From Paenibacillus segetis (lineage in GTDB: Bacteria; Bacillota; Bacilli; Paenibacillales; Paenibacillaceae), in NCBI RefSeq assembly GCF_014639155.1, contig NZ_BMFT01000003.1, forward strand, positions 1-64,000: a DNA stretch of 64,000 nt, given 5' to 3'. Made by a program: the position numbers and the translations under genes. Position 1 is the first letter of the stretch. Each line of letters starts with the position of its first letter. Shown here piece after piece: positions 9,162 through 17,894 of the stretch. The notes under the pieces are model-generated. The model was given only the letters and a program-made list of their open reading frames with translations. It had not been told where the DNA came from and made no database searches.

Positions 9162-9264
9162 CAATCCTTGTCAGAAAGACGCGACAAAGTGAATAGTCTT
9201 TCATCAGTTATTTCCGTTCATAATGAACTAGGGTCGATTAAAATTCAATCAAGCGACATATATC

Positions 9265-9304
9265 AAAAAAGAAGCCCCCAGCACTGAAGTGCCGGGGGCT
9301 TCTA
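9265..9304 (-). terminator. Strong terminator of rplU-prp-rpmA
   Basis: Minus-strand AGAAGCCCCC(G)GCACT / AGTGC(T)GGGGGCTTCT long stem followed by TTTTTTG. Confidence 0.92.
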
Positions 9305-9329
9305 ACGCCTCACTAGGTCAGTAAAGCTA

Positions 9330-9641
9330 TTAAGCTTCGACTGCAGCCGCTACCGGAGCGGTATCCACAGGGTAGACGCTCACTTTCTTGCGATCACGAC
9401 CCCAACGTTCGAATTTCACAACGCCATCGATTTTCGCGTACAGTGTGTCGTCTTTACCGATGCCCACGTTAGTACCTGGGTGAATTTTCGTTCCGCGTTG
9501 ACGGAAGAGAATGCTGCCACCAGTAACGACTTGGCCATCTGCACGTTTTGCACCCAGACGTTTGGATTCACTATCACGACCATTTCGAGTGGAACCTACG
9601 CCCTTCTTGGATGCAAATAACTGAAGATCCAATTGTAACAT
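9330..9641 (-). CDS. rpmA: 50S ribosomal protein L27 (with cleavable N-terminal extension)
   Basis: Large-subunit protein whose N terminus reaches the peptidyl transferase centre. The 103-residue product begins [18 protein letters not shown]. The nine-residue extension ending LQLF is the Firmicute leader that must be removed between Phe9 and Ala10 by the Prp protease, encoded immediately upstream. The rest ([35 protein letters not shown]) is standard L27. It lies 18 bases after prp and is followed by a terminator. Confidence 0.97.
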   Translation of the reverse strand: MLQLDLQLFASKKGVGSTRNGRDSESKRLGAKRADGQVVTGGSILFRQRGTKIHPGTNVGIGKDDTLYAKIDGVVKFERWGRDRKKVSVYPVDTAPVAAAVEA

Positions 9642-9659
9642 TATTGTCTACCTCCTTCT

Positions 9660-9998
9660 TCAAGTAATGATATCTTGTATCTTAATATATTTCCCATATG
9701 ATCCTTCGATACCTTCAAGCATAACGACCATAGAAGCAAGAAGCAGTTGGACTTGATTCATTACCTCTGTCTGGATCACGACCGAGGAAGGAAGACTCGC
9801 GTTCAAGAACCCGTTCTCCATCTCGGAATCCATGATGATTCCAGTAAGTGCCTCAATCGAGTTGACCGTACCTACGGTAACAGCCGACACGCCAGCACAC
9901 ACAATATCTTGTCCAGCCTTGGCATAATTAGCATGACCTTCTACTTCAAACCCCTCGATACCGTTATCCTGTCGGCGCAATATGGAGACGACAATCAT
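9660..9998 (-). CDS. prp: Ribosomal-processing cysteine protease Prp
   Basis: Cysteine protease (YsxB family) that trims the N-terminal extension of L27. In 112 residues, the catalytic His lies in EVEGHANYAKAG (about residue 22) and the catalytic Cys in QDIVCAGVSA (about 34), the family pattern. Sits between rplU and rpmA, the conserved place in Firmicutes whose L27 has the extension. Confidence 0.93.
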   Translation of the reverse strand: MIVVSILRRQDNGIEGFEVEGHANYAKAGQDIVCAGVSAVTVGTVNSIEALTGIIMDSEMENGFLNASLPSSVVIQTEVMNQVQLLLASMVVMLEGIEGSYGKYIKIQDIIT

Positions 9999-10010
9999 GA
10001 TGTCACCTTC

Positions 10011-10322
10011 TTACGCTTGGATTTTCTCGATGGTCACTTTTGTGTATGGTTGACGATGACCTTGCTTTTTGTGGTAGTTCTTCTTAGGTTTGTATTTGTA
10101 AACGACAACCTTTTTACCTTTACCGTGTTTCTCGACTTTCGCCGTTACACTAGCGCCGGATACCAATGGAGCTCCCGCTACCAAACCTTCACCTTTCGAT
10201 ACGGCCAATACACGGTCGAACGTCACGCTTGCGCCGTCCTCTGCGTCCAATTTTTCGATGAAAAGAACATCGCCTTCTTGAACACGGTATTGTTTACCGC
10301 CAGTTTCGATAATTGCGTACAT
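10011..10322 (-). CDS. rplU: 50S ribosomal protein L21
   Basis: Large-subunit 23S-binding protein, 103 residues starting [18 protein letters not shown]. The start at 10322 is chosen over the upstream in-frame codon at 10340 because AGGAGGTGC (10330-10337) lies 8 bases before it and homologues begin at MYAII. The C-terminal [18 protein letters not shown] motif is typical. First gene of rplU-prp-rpmA. Confidence 0.97.
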   Translation of the reverse strand: MYAIIETGGKQYRVQEGDVLFIEKLDAEDGASVTFDRVLAVSKGEGLVAGAPLVSGASVTAKVEKHGKGKKVVVYKYKPKKNYHKKQGHRQPYTKVTIEKIQA

Positions 10323-10340
10323 TTGCTTGCACCTCCTCAT

Positions 10341-10446
10341 GTCTCAGACTCGCCTAATTCAGGTGTCGCCTATAAATAGGACGATCTTTCAATACCCGAT
10401 CGGAGCGGTTACAGCATGTGCACAAGCATTACTTATGACACATACC
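10341..10446 (-). promoter_or_regulatory. Probable L21 leader RNA (rplU 5' UTR)
   Basis: About 105 transcribed bases lie between the promoter and the rplU binding site and contain CCTATTTATAGG and AGGCGACACCTGAATTAGGCG. Firmicute rplU genes commonly carry a conserved L21 leader at this position, thought to mediate autoregulation. I base the call on position and these short motifs, not on a model search. Confidence 0.5.
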
Positions 10447-10451
10447 CTAAT

Positions 10452-10480
10452 ATACTATCATGGGATCTCCGGAAAATCAA
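10452..10480 (-). promoter_or_regulatory. SigA-type promoter of rplU-prp-rpmA
   Basis: Minus-strand -35 TTGATT (10475-10480), 17-base spacer, -10 TAGTAT (10452-10457). It overlaps the 3' end of the RNase G-like gene. Confidence 0.65.
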
Positions 10481-11721
10481 CTCATTCCGTTAATTTTCCC
10501 CTTACCATTGCCTCTAGATGTTGGAAACGCTTCTGCAACCGCAACGGTACTCTCTTCCCTCATTCTTTTCCTTGTCATTTCGAGCAGACCAAGCTTCGTC
10601 CATCCAAGAATATGATGCTGCGTTCGATCCCCACGCATGCAATGCTCTAACTTATCTAACACATGGGCTCGATGGCTATCGCTTTCCATATCAATGAAAT
10701 CAACAATAATAATTCCTCCCGTATCCCGAAGCCGAATTAATCTGGCCATCTCCTGAGCAGCTTCCAGATTCGTCTGAAATACGGTGTCTTCCAAATTCTC
10801 TCCACCTATGAACTTTCCTGTATTAACATCGATAACAGTTAATGCCTCCGTCTGGTCCCATACGAGGTATCCCCCACCAGGAAGCCAAACTTTCCGTCCA
10901 AAATCCCGATCCAATTGTTGTTTAACACCATAAGAATCAAACAATGGAACCTCACCGTTGTAAACAACTACACGTGGTGTCCGCCCTGGAAACATTGAAT
11001 TTAAAAATACAGAAGCTTCATCAGCCCGTTCTGGGCAATCCATAATAATCTCGTCCGTTTCAGGACTATAGGCATCACGCATTAGGCGCTGGACCATACT
11101 AAGGTCATGATGCAAGGCTGTAGGAGCAAAACCTCTTTCACCTTTTTCCTTAATCAATGCCCATTGATCTCGCAACAATGTTAGGTCTTCCGCAATAGCT
11201 TTCCGCTCTTCATGCTCTGCTACTGTTCGCAATATAAGCCCTTCCTCATCGGTGCGAAGCTCCTCGCCTATTTCTTTCAGACGGCACCGCTCATCTTCAT
11301 GCCCGATCTTCTTGGAAACGGCCACATAACCGGCAGAAGGCATATACACCAACCAACGTCCAGGAAGCGAGTAATGGGTCGACACTCTAGCTCCCTTATT
11401 ACCAATCGCATCCTTAATTACCTGAACGATCAGTTCTAGCCCTGGCCTAAGCAAGTCGGCAATAGACGGTTTCGGCTTAGGTTGCTTCTCCAAATTTGGA
11501 TGTAACAAGTCATCGATATAGAGAAATGCATTCTTTTTTTGACCGATATCTATAAATGCAGCTTGCATTCCAGGAATCACATTCACAACTTTTCCTTTAA
11601 AAAAACTACCTACCAGTCCTCTTTTCTGAGAACGCTCCGCGGCGTATTCCACCAGTCTCTCATCTTCAAGCAGCACCATTTCAGTGGAGCCGGACTCGCA
11701 GTGAACAATCATCCGTTTCAT
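10477..11721 (-). CDS. rng: RNase E/G family ribonuclease lacking the Zn-link cysteines
   Basis: Endoribonuclease for rRNA/mRNA processing. An S1-like domain (about 37-110, GMQAAFIDIGQKKNAFLYIDD) precedes the catalytic region with the two metal-binding Asp contexts VIDVNTGKF (about 280) and IIVDFIDME (about 325). The 414 residues end soon after the catalytic domain. Where the family has the CPxCxGxG Zn-link, this protein reads FPTSRGNGK: both Cys are replaced, each one base from a Cys codon (TTT, TCT). The ATG at 11721 is chosen (AAGGGTGAG upstream); the TTG at 11790 only overlaps the previous stop. Catalysis is probably intact, oligomerisation uncertain. Confidence 0.85.
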   Translation of the reverse strand: MKRMIVHCESGSTEMVLLEDERLVEYAAERSQKRGLVGSFFKGKVVNVIPGMQAAFIDIGQKKNAFLYIDDLLHPNLEKQPKPKPSIADLLRPGLELIVQVIKDAIGNKGARVSTHYSLPGRWLVYMPSAGYVAVSKKIGHEDERCRLKEIGEELRTDEEGLILRTVAEHEERKAIAEDLTLLRDQWALIKEKGERGFAPTALHHDLSMVQRLMRDAYSPETDEIIMDCPERADEASVFLNSMFPGRTPRVVVYNGEVPLFDSYGVKQQLDRDFGRKVWLPGGGYLVWDQTEALTVIDVNTGKFIGGENLEDTVFQTNLEAAQEMARLIRLRDTGGIIIVDFIDMESDSHRAHVLDKLEHCMRGDRTQHHILGWTKLGLLEMTRKRMREESTVAVAEAFPTSRGNGKGKINGMS

Positions 11722-11786
11722 GATCTCACCCTTCGTTAACGTTCTATCAGATACATTGTCCCCTTCATTATAACATGCGCATTGCT

Positions 11787-12644
11787 TCAAGCTCCTGGCT
11801 TGCCTCGCAAATATGCGGAGATCACCCGCTGTTCTGGGACAACAGCCTCAATGTTTCCTAAATGATTCATCACATAAATAAAGTGATACTTTTCCCTTTT
11901 AAATAGACGCAAAATATTATCCAAAGGTTTCGCTTTATCGGCCAATATCGGCTGTACAATACTTCCATTAATGAGATGTCTTGTAAATGCTTGTTCTCTA
12001 CTCATCAGAAACCGTAAGAAGCGATAAGGAATATTGCGATAATCCATCCAATTAGAGTACAACAGGAACAAACCCACAAGTAACAAATTAAATTGGAGTA
12101 TTCCCTGAGTAAGTAGAAGAGGTAGAATCGAATATACGATCACTAAGAAACTAAATAACAGACTGATCCGAATCGACCAGAGGAGTGTGGCATGATAAGG
12201 AAGGGCAATACTGCAAAGAGATTGACTAATCTTCCCCCCATCAAGTGGCAAAATCGGGAGTAAATTAAACAACGCAATAAGTATATTGGCTTCTACAAAA
12301 TAAAGCAGAAACGGCCCGTCCCAGAGTCCAAACAAATGAAGCACCCAAGCTATGAAAATCAGCATAATATTCTGAAATGGTCCCGCAAGCGCTATGACAA
12401 TCTCTCGCCCAGCAGACAAGTATCCCGTATCTTCCATTACCGCAACTCCGCCAAAAGGAAGCATCTGAATCGAATAGACGGTTACCCCAAATCCCCGTGC
12501 AGCCACAACGTGACCCAGTTCATGTATAAATACAATAACAAAAAGAGTGATTAGCTCCAGAAAATGTCCCGTCATAATCGAAGTCAACATAATGATGACG
12601 AAAAATGGATGAAAGGAGAACGAAACACCTCTAAACTTAATCAA
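11787..12644 (-). CDS. spoIVFB: Intramembrane zinc metalloprotease SpoIVFB (site-2 protease)
   Basis: Cleaves pro-sigma-K in the mother cell after engulfment. A 285-residue multi-pass membrane protein with the M50 zinc motif FIHELGH (about 40-46) and the second metal site NLLPILPLDGGK (about 126-137). A CBS-like C-terminal part (about 235-280) senses ATP in B. subtilis. Overlaps spoIVFA by eight bases. The order spoIVFA-spoIVFB near rplU is conserved, although here the RNase gene is inserted before rplU. Confidence 0.92.
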   Translation of the reverse strand: MIKFRGVSFSFHPFFVIIMLTSIMTGHFLELITLFVIVFIHELGHVVAARGFGVTVYSIQMLPFGGVAVMEDTGYLSAGREIVIALAGPFQNIMLIFIAWVLHLFGLWDGPFLLYFVEANILIALFNLLPILPLDGGKISQSLCSIALPYHATLLWSIRISLLFSFLVIVYSILPLLLTQGILQFNLLLVGLFLLYSNWMDYRNIPYRFLRFLMSREQAFTRHLINGSIVQPILADKAKPLDNILRLFKREKYHFIYVMNHLGNIEAVVPEQRVISAYLRGKPGA

Positions 12645-13539
12645 ACGGGATCACATCCGTAGGGTCGATATAACGATCATCCTTTTTCAAAGCAAAATAC
12701 AAAGTTGATGTTGAAGAGCTAGATGAAGGCACAAGACTTCCAATGAGCTCACCCGTTTCTACCCAATCCCCTTTCTGTACAAAGGGTTGCTCCAAATGTC
12801 CGTATAAGGAGGTATACCCTCCAGCATGCTGGATTGTAACAGTCTTTCCAGTGAATGCATCTTGAGTAACTTCTAGGACCCGTCCTGTTTCTACATTTTG
12901 AACTCCAACTCCACTAGATGAAATCTCCGCTGGGGTAATTTCAACCCCTTTTAAACTAAGAGCAAAAGGAGAAGCAATGACCCCATTTAATGGGATTACG
13001 AACCCCCCCGATGATCCTACCTTTAGACCTTTATCTTGGCTTTGCTTAAAAATTGGAATAAAGGAGGGAGCCCCTCCGAAAGTCTTCTCATACCATGTCT
13101 CCACGGCTCCAAAATCAATCTCATGGGTCAGAGACTGTGCAACAAATGTACGAACAGGGAGAGACCACGAGGGCTCGTACTTTTCAATACCTATGAAACC
13201 GAAGAATAAGGCGGCACTAATGACCAGTCTGATAAAAAGTGCTCTCCAAAAGGAGGACCTTCTACTATGAAAGTTCTCTGGTCGTTCAGATTTGGAGCTA
13301 GATCCATAGGCATCTTGCCAACGTCCTTGACCACGTTTCCATAGTAGCTCAGGATCTGCTTCCTCACCTTTCGTAAGGTTAGATTGTCCCATGAAACTAC
13401 CATGATTAGTATTGTTAACTCCCACTTTCTCACGCCCTCGCTCAGGAGAAGCAAATGATATTACATCACCCGCTGTTAACTGTTTTATCCGCTCTTCTCT
13501 TCGCTTCTTCACATTTGACTTCACATCCATTTTTCTCAT
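12637..13539 (-). CDS. spoIVFA: SpoIVFA, membrane regulator of SpoIVFB (degenerate M23 domain)
   Basis: Holds SpoIVFB inactive and tethers it with BofA until forespore signalling. It has a basic cytoplasmic N-terminal region, one membrane helix (about 98-118, ALFIRLVISAALFFGFIG), then a LytM/M23-like domain (about 190-298, GGYTSLYGHLEQPFVQKGDWV). The M23 zinc set is incomplete, as in known SpoIVFA, so it is a binding rather than a lytic domain. A sigma-E-like promoter lies about 80 bases upstream. Confidence 0.9.
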   Translation of the reverse strand: MRKMDVKSNVKKRREERIKQLTAGDVISFASPERGREKVGVNNTNHGSFMGQSNLTKGEEADPELLWKRGQGRWQDAYGSSSKSERPENFHSRRSSFWRALFIRLVISAALFFGFIGIEKYEPSWSLPVRTFVAQSLTHEIDFGAVETWYEKTFGGAPSFIPIFKQSQDKGLKVGSSGGFVIPLNGVIASPFALSLKGVEITPAEISSSGVGVQNVETGRVLEVTQDAFTGKTVTIQHAGGYTSLYGHLEQPFVQKGDWVETGELIGSLVPSSSSSTSTLYFALKKDDRYIDPTDVIPFD

Positions 13540-13617
13540 TCCTCCCCGGTAACCGAAGGCATGTTCAGGGATACCCCCATCACTGTTACGACTACTCCCC
13601 CGATAATGCTATGGTAA

Positions 13618-13646
13618 AGTTTATGAGAGGCTTGGCCGGTTTATGA
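13618..13646 (-). promoter_or_regulatory. Sigma-E-like promoter of spoIVFA-spoIVFB
   Basis: Minus-strand -35 TCATAAA (13640-13646) fits the sigma-E pattern KMATAWW. A 14-base spacer follows, then -10 CATAAACT (13618-13625), 7 of 8 to CATACAHT. SpoIVF genes are sigma-E dependent in B. subtilis. Confidence 0.7.
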
Positions 13647-13669
13647 ACAAGCTCTGCTGGGCAAAACGC

Positions 13670-13697
13670 AAAAAAACCGATGCACAAGGCATCGGTT
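13670..13697 (-). terminator. Terminator of the mre-min operon
   Basis: Minus-strand ACCGATGCC / GGCATCGGT-type stem (ACCGATGC ... GCATCGGT) followed by TTTTTTTGCG, 44 bases after the minD stop. Confidence 0.9.
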
Positions 13698-13740
13698 CTT
13701 AATCAAGCAAAAGACTGGTCAAGTCATTAACAGTCTAATA

Positions 13741-14532
13741 TCACATTCCAAAAAACTTCTTGAATCGTTTAAATACACCTGGCTTCTGATCCAACAGCAT
13801 CAATGGTACCGTATCGCCTAGGATTCGACGAGCGATATTTCGATAAGCAATAGCAGCTTTGGAGTCTGGGTTCATGACTGTTGGTTCTCCACTGTTAGCT
13901 GCTTTAATTACGAGTTCATCATCTGGGACAATTCCGATGAGATCAATGTTTAGCACCTGAAGAATACCTTCAATATCAAGCATATCTCCTGATTTCATCA
14001 TATTGACTCTAATCCGATTCACAACCAGCTTCGGTGACGCAATATGTGAACTCTCAAGCAATCCGATAACTCGGTCTGCGTCACGGACGGCAGCATGCTC
14101 TGGCGTAGTAACGACAATCGCTTGATCAGCCCCCGCAATTGCATTCTTGAATCCTTGCTCAATTCCCGCTGGACAATCGATAATGACATATTCATATTCT
14201 TTTTTGAGCTCAAGGATGATGTCTTTGACCTGTTCTGGAGAAATTGAATTTTTATCCTTCGTTTGTGCAGCAGGTAACATATATAGTTCATCGAATCGTT
14301 TATCCTTGACAAGGGCCTGATTTAGACGGCAGCGTCCTTCAGCTACATCTATCAAATCATAGATAATGCGGTTCTCTAGTCCCATAACCACATCCAGATT
14401 ACGAAGTCCAATATCTGTGTCTACTAGACAAACCTTTTTGCCAAGCAGCGCAAGCGCTGTGCCGATATTGGCTGAGGTAGTTGTTTTGCCTACGCCCCCC
14501 TTGCCTGAAGTGACAACGATAGCTTCTCCCAT
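13741..14532 (-). CDS. minD: Septum site-determining ATPase MinD
   Basis: Membrane-associated ATPase that positions MinC to block polar division. Deviant Walker A TSGKGGVGKTTTSANIG (about 8-24), switch region VDTDIGLRNLDVVMGLENR (about 38-56), and the C-terminal amphipathic membrane-targeting helix GVFKRFKKFFGM. Its 263 residues are typical. Lies four bases after minC. Confidence 0.97.
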   Translation of the reverse strand: MGEAIVVTSGKGGVGKTTTSANIGTALALLGKKVCLVDTDIGLRNLDVVMGLENRIIYDLIDVAEGRCRLNQALVKDKRFDELYMLPAAQTKDKNSISPEQVKDIILELKKEYEYVIIDCPAGIEQGFKNAIAGADQAIVVTTPEHAAVRDADRVIGLLESSHIASPKLVVNRIRVNMMKSGDMLDIEGILQVLNIDLIGIVPDDELVIKAANSGEPTVMNPDSKAAIAYRNIARRILGDTVPLMLLDQKPGVFKRFKKFFGM

Positions 14533-14535
14533 TAG

Positions 14536-15198
14536 TTACACCCCTTTAAACACGTTAAAATCCGGACGTACCCGGGTAATACTCGTGATTTTATCAATCT
14601 GCATTTTCCCATCTCGTAAACAAGCAAACTCCATACTGGTTTCCCGATTCTCCCACTCGTCTGGAGGCCGACTAATCGTCTCAGCGATTCGTAGTTGTGT
14701 TGGTGCCAAATAAGAGGCCGCTATTATTGCGTCCTCATTGCCATCTACTCCAGCGTGTGCCATTCCCCGTAAGGCCCCAAGAATAAAGATATCTCCTGTA
14801 CAAGTAATCGTTCCTCCAGGGTTCACATCTCCCAGAAAGAGCAGATTTCCTTCATGGTGAAGAACTTGGCCCGAACGAACAATGCCACTGAGTGTCATGA
14901 TGGCCCCTTCGGCAACTTTATCTCCGTCCAAAGTGGGTGATTCTACAGAGCGAACAAGCAAATTACCTCTTTGCTTTAATATATCGAGTATCATTTCCTT
15001 CTGCTCTTCCGATATCATTCTCGTACCTAACTTCACATCTACATGAATGATTGGACCAGTCAGAATGTTCTGATGGCTATACTCTAATTTATAACGTAGT
15101 TCCTCCAGAAGACTTTCGAATTCGCATCTGTCATCTAATAAGAAAACCAGGCCATCTTTGATGCCCTTGATCGTAACGTGGTTGGATTTAACCGTCAT
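14536..15198 (-). CDS. minC: Septum site-determining protein MinC
   Basis: FtsZ-ring inhibitor recruited by MinD. N-terminal FtsZ-interacting domain (about 1-100) and right-handed beta-helix C-terminal domain (about 110-205: SGQVLHHEGNLLFLGDVNPGG, GDIFILGALRGMAHAG). The ATG at 15198 is preferred because GGGAGGT lies 7 bases upstream; the in-frame TTG at 15222 precedes that site. That gives 220 residues. Confidence 0.95.
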   Translation of the reverse strand: MTVKSNHVTIKGIKDGLVFLLDDRCEFESLLEELRYKLEYSHQNILTGPIIHVDVKLGTRMISEEQKEMILDILKQRGNLLVRSVESPTLDGDKVAEGAIMTLSGIVRSGQVLHHEGNLLFLGDVNPGGTITCTGDIFILGALRGMAHAGVDGNEDAIIAASYLAPTQLRIAETISRPPDEWENRETSMEFACLRDGKMQIDKITSITRVRPDFNVFKGV

Positions 15199-15276
15199 AG
15201 CCTGTACCTCCCTCTTATTCAATTCGAGCAGGAGTACCCTAGTTCCTGCTTTCTTGTGAGGAAATGTCCAAAGAGA

Positions 15277-15822
15277 TTAAGCGTTATCCTCCGAGGATCG
15301 ACGCTTCGCAATGATCTCCAGCTGACGACGGAGCGGAACATAGATAATTAGCGCAAAGATAAAATGAGCAAACATGTTCGGAATAATGTGATTCATCAAC
15401 GCCCATGTGAAGGGTTGATGAGTAAGTTCGAACAACGAATAGGTTCCAAATAAAATAGAATCCAGTAAAATGCTTCCAATCAGCACCACGATCATCATCA
15501 TAGGCATCGGGGCCCGCCCTCGCTGAGAACGGAATATTAGCCCGAGTATATAGCAGGAGAAACCCATAGCAAAAGAATAGGCCCCAATCAATGCGCCATA
15601 ATAGACGACATCCTGTAGCAGTCCAAACATCAAGCCAAGCATGAGCGCCGAATGTCGATTATCATACACCGCATAAAACAAAATCACTATATAAACTAAA
15701 TTTGGAACGACACGAGTTTGCCACGCCCCAGGAATCAACCAAGGAATGATTGTTCCCTCGATAATAAAGAGTAGAAACAACAAGGAGATAAGTATGAATT
15801 TACGTCTACTTACAGCCCTCAT
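15277..15822 (-). CDS. mreD: Rod shape-determining membrane protein MreD
   Basis: Integral membrane part of the elongasome. 181 residues with about five hydrophobic helices (FILISLLFLLFIIEG, LVYIVILFYAVY, ALMLGLMFGLLQDVVYYG, MMMIVVLIGSILLDSILFG and the C-terminal helix) and a basic tail. The ATG overlaps the mreC stop region by one base, so translation is coupled. Confidence 0.93.
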   Translation of the reverse strand: MRAVSRRKFILISLLFLLFIIEGTIIPWLIPGAWQTRVVPNLVYIVILFYAVYDNRHSALMLGLMFGLLQDVVYYGALIGAYSFAMGFSCYILGLIFRSQRGRAPMPMMMIVVLIGSILLDSILFGTYSLFELTHQPFTWALMNHIIPNMFAHFIFALIIYVPLRRQLEIIAKRRSSEDNA

Positions 15823-16697
15823 TATTCCTCAACCTCTGGTGTAAACACCACAAATAGTTCCTTCCAATCCATGAAACTTGCCGCTGGTTCCACTGATGCC
15901 GTATAAGTAAGACCATATTCGCCAACCTGAATATCCGTGACCTTACCGATGATCATCCCGCGTGGGAATACCCCACCAATACCCGATGAGACGATCGTAT
16001 CACCTTCTGATATGGACGAACGATCTTCAATTTTGGTCATCAGAAAGACATTTTTATTCGGGTCATAAGTCTCAATCATTCCAAAGACTTTATTCTCTTT
16101 ACCTTGAGCTGTTGCGGCGATGGCATTGGAGTTAGGATCCTTTCCATCCATTGACGTGATCAGCTTCACTGTTGAGGTGAAATTACTCACGTGACTTATA
16201 ACACCTACTAAACCTTCAGCGGAATGGACCGCCATACCTTCTTTAACACCCTCACGAAGACCGATATTCACGACAATTGTCCGGTTAATGGGATCATCGC
16301 TGATGCTTACAACTTGAGCTATCGTCCATTTATAATCATATTGAGTCTTCTGGGCTTCTGTAAAATCAAGCAAGCCCTGAAGTCGTTTGTTCTCCTGGTC
16401 AATCCCGTTATATATAGCTTTATCCCTGGCATAGTGGGCTAATGCGATCTTCAATTGTTCGTTCTCTTCCTGAATCGAATGTAAGTTAGAGATGTCTTCA
16501 AATAAACCCGCTACATAACTAGCGGGCTTGTAAAACACGTTTTGCACAAAGCCAACCGTGTCTTTAACAAATTTCTCCGGCCAGGATAAATTCGATCGTG
16601 GTCCAAGTGTAATACCCATAACAGAAATAAATAGAATCAGTCCGATCAGCAAAATAAACAATCTTTTGTTGCCAAGTAGCTTAGACAGTTTAAGCAC
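15822..16697 (-). CDS. mreC: Rod shape-determining protein MreC
   Basis: Bitopic scaffold linking MreB with cell-wall synthases. One N-terminal membrane helix (about 12-32), a coiled coil (about 65-110, NLHSIQEENEQLKIALAHYARD), then the extracellular beta domain (about 120-285, GLREGVKEGMAVHSAEGLVGVIS; IGGVFPRGMIIGKV). 291 residues. Starts after a hairpin in the mreB-mreC gap. Confidence 0.95.
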   Translation of the reverse strand: MLKLSKLLGNKRLFILLIGLILFISVMGITLGPRSNLSWPEKFVKDTVGFVQNVFYKPASYVAGLFEDISNLHSIQEENEQLKIALAHYARDKAIYNGIDQENKRLQGLLDFTEAQKTQYDYKWTIAQVVSISDDPINRTIVVNIGLREGVKEGMAVHSAEGLVGVISHVSNFTSTVKLITSMDGKDPNSNAIAATAQGKENKVFGMIETYDPNKNVFLMTKIEDRSSISEGDTIVSSGIGGVFPRGMIIGKVTDIQVGEYGLTYTASVEPAASFMDWKELFVVFTPEVEE

Positions 16698-16759
16698 CCT
16701 CCAACCTTACAGTTTTTCTCCACAAATCATTCAATTAAAAAATACATATAAAACAAGAG

Positions 16760-16794
16760 AAAAACGGCATGGCCGTCCAACAGGACGGCGCCGC
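16760..16794 (-). terminator. Hairpin with T-run between mreB and mreC
   Basis: Minus-strand GCCGTCC TGTT GGACGGC inside an outer CGGC/GCCG pair, followed by TTTTTC. It lies within the mre cluster, so it may be a partial terminator that lowers mreCD-minCD relative to mreB. Confidence 0.7.
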
Positions 16795-16826
16795 TTTATC
16801 ATAAGGGTGTCTTCTTCCACGGTGAA

Positions 16827-17855
16827 CTATCGTTTGGAACGAAGTGCTGAACTACCTTTCGATTTAAACAAGTGAATGTTATCGAGTGCACGTCCTGTAC
16901 CGATGGCCACACAATCCAGAGGATTATCCGCCACAACAACAGGCATACCTGTTTCACCAGACAATAGTTTATCTAGGTTACGAAGAAGTGCCCCGCCACC
17001 AGTTAACACAATGCCTCGATCCATAATGTCAGCAGCCAATTCAGGAGGACATTTCTCCAACGTTACTTTAACAGCATCAACAATAGCTCCTACGGTATCA
17101 TTTAACGCCTCAGAGATTTCATCAGATGTGATGGTAATCGTCTTAGGAAGACCCGTAACTAGATCCCGTCCACGAATTTCAAGCGTTTCAACCTGTTCTA
17201 ACGCTAGCGCAGAACCGATCTCCATTTTCATCTGTTCGGATGTTCTTTCACCGATCATTAGATTATATTGTCGTTTGATATATTGGATGATCGAATCATC
17301 CATTTCATCGCCGGCTACTCGTACAGATTTGCTTGTTACGATACCACCTAAGGAAATCACAGCTACTTCAGTCGTCCCGCCACCAATATCAACAACCATA
17401 CTTCCTGTTGGCTCCCATACCGGTAAATCTGCTCCAATCGCTGCAGCAAATGGCTCTTCAATTGTATAAGCTTCGCGTGCTCCAGCCTGCTTCGTCGCAT
17501 CCTCTACAGCACGTTGTTCTACGGCTGTAATGCCCGATGGCACACATACCATAACGTTTGGATGACGTTGAAATATCGAACGCTGCTTTTGAGCTTGACG
17601 AATAAAATACTTAATCATCGTTGCTGTCGTATCGAAATCGGCGATTACACCATCCTTCATTGGACGGATCGCACGAATATTACCAGGTGTTCTTCCAATC
17701 ATTTTCTTAGCAGATTCCCCAACAGCCACAATACTTTTCGTATCTGTGTTAATAGCTACTACTGAAGGTTCTCTTACAATAATCCCTTTACCTCGGGTAT
17801 ATACCAGCGTATTCGCTGTCCCCAAATCAATCCCTAAGTCTTTCGTACCAAACAT
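16827..17855 (-). CDS. mreB: Rod shape-determining actin homologue MreB
   Basis: Cytoskeletal ATPase directing lateral wall synthesis. 342 residues with the actin-family phosphate loops [14 protein letters not shown] (about 6-19) and [18 protein letters not shown] (about 158-175), plus [18 protein letters not shown] (about 284-301). First gene of mreB-mreC-mreD-minC-minD; preceded by radC as in B. subtilis. Confidence 0.97.
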   Translation of the reverse strand: MFGTKDLGIDLGTANTLVYTRGKGIIVREPSVVAINTDTKSIVAVGESAKKMIGRTPGNIRAIRPMKDGVIADFDTTATMIKYFIRQAQKQRSIFQRHPNVMVCVPSGITAVEQRAVEDATKQAGAREAYTIEEPFAAAIGADLPVWEPTGSMVVDIGGGTTEVAVISLGGIVTSKSVRVAGDEMDDSIIQYIKRQYNLMIGERTSEQMKMEIGSALALEQVETLEIRGRDLVTGLPKTITITSDEISEALNDTVGAIVDAVKVTLEKCPPELAADIMDRGIVLTGGGALLRNLDKLLSGETGMPVVVADNPLDCVAIGTGRALDNIHLFKSKGSSALRSKR

Positions 17856-17894
17856 GATGTAATCTCCCTTTCCTTCTGTATCTACGCTATTATA

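Noticed and set aside
11722-11790. N-terminal extension of the RNase G-like protein from the TTG at 11790
   Set aside because: The TTG merely overlaps the spoIVFB stop, its binding site is only one or two bases away, and the family start matches the ATG at 11721.
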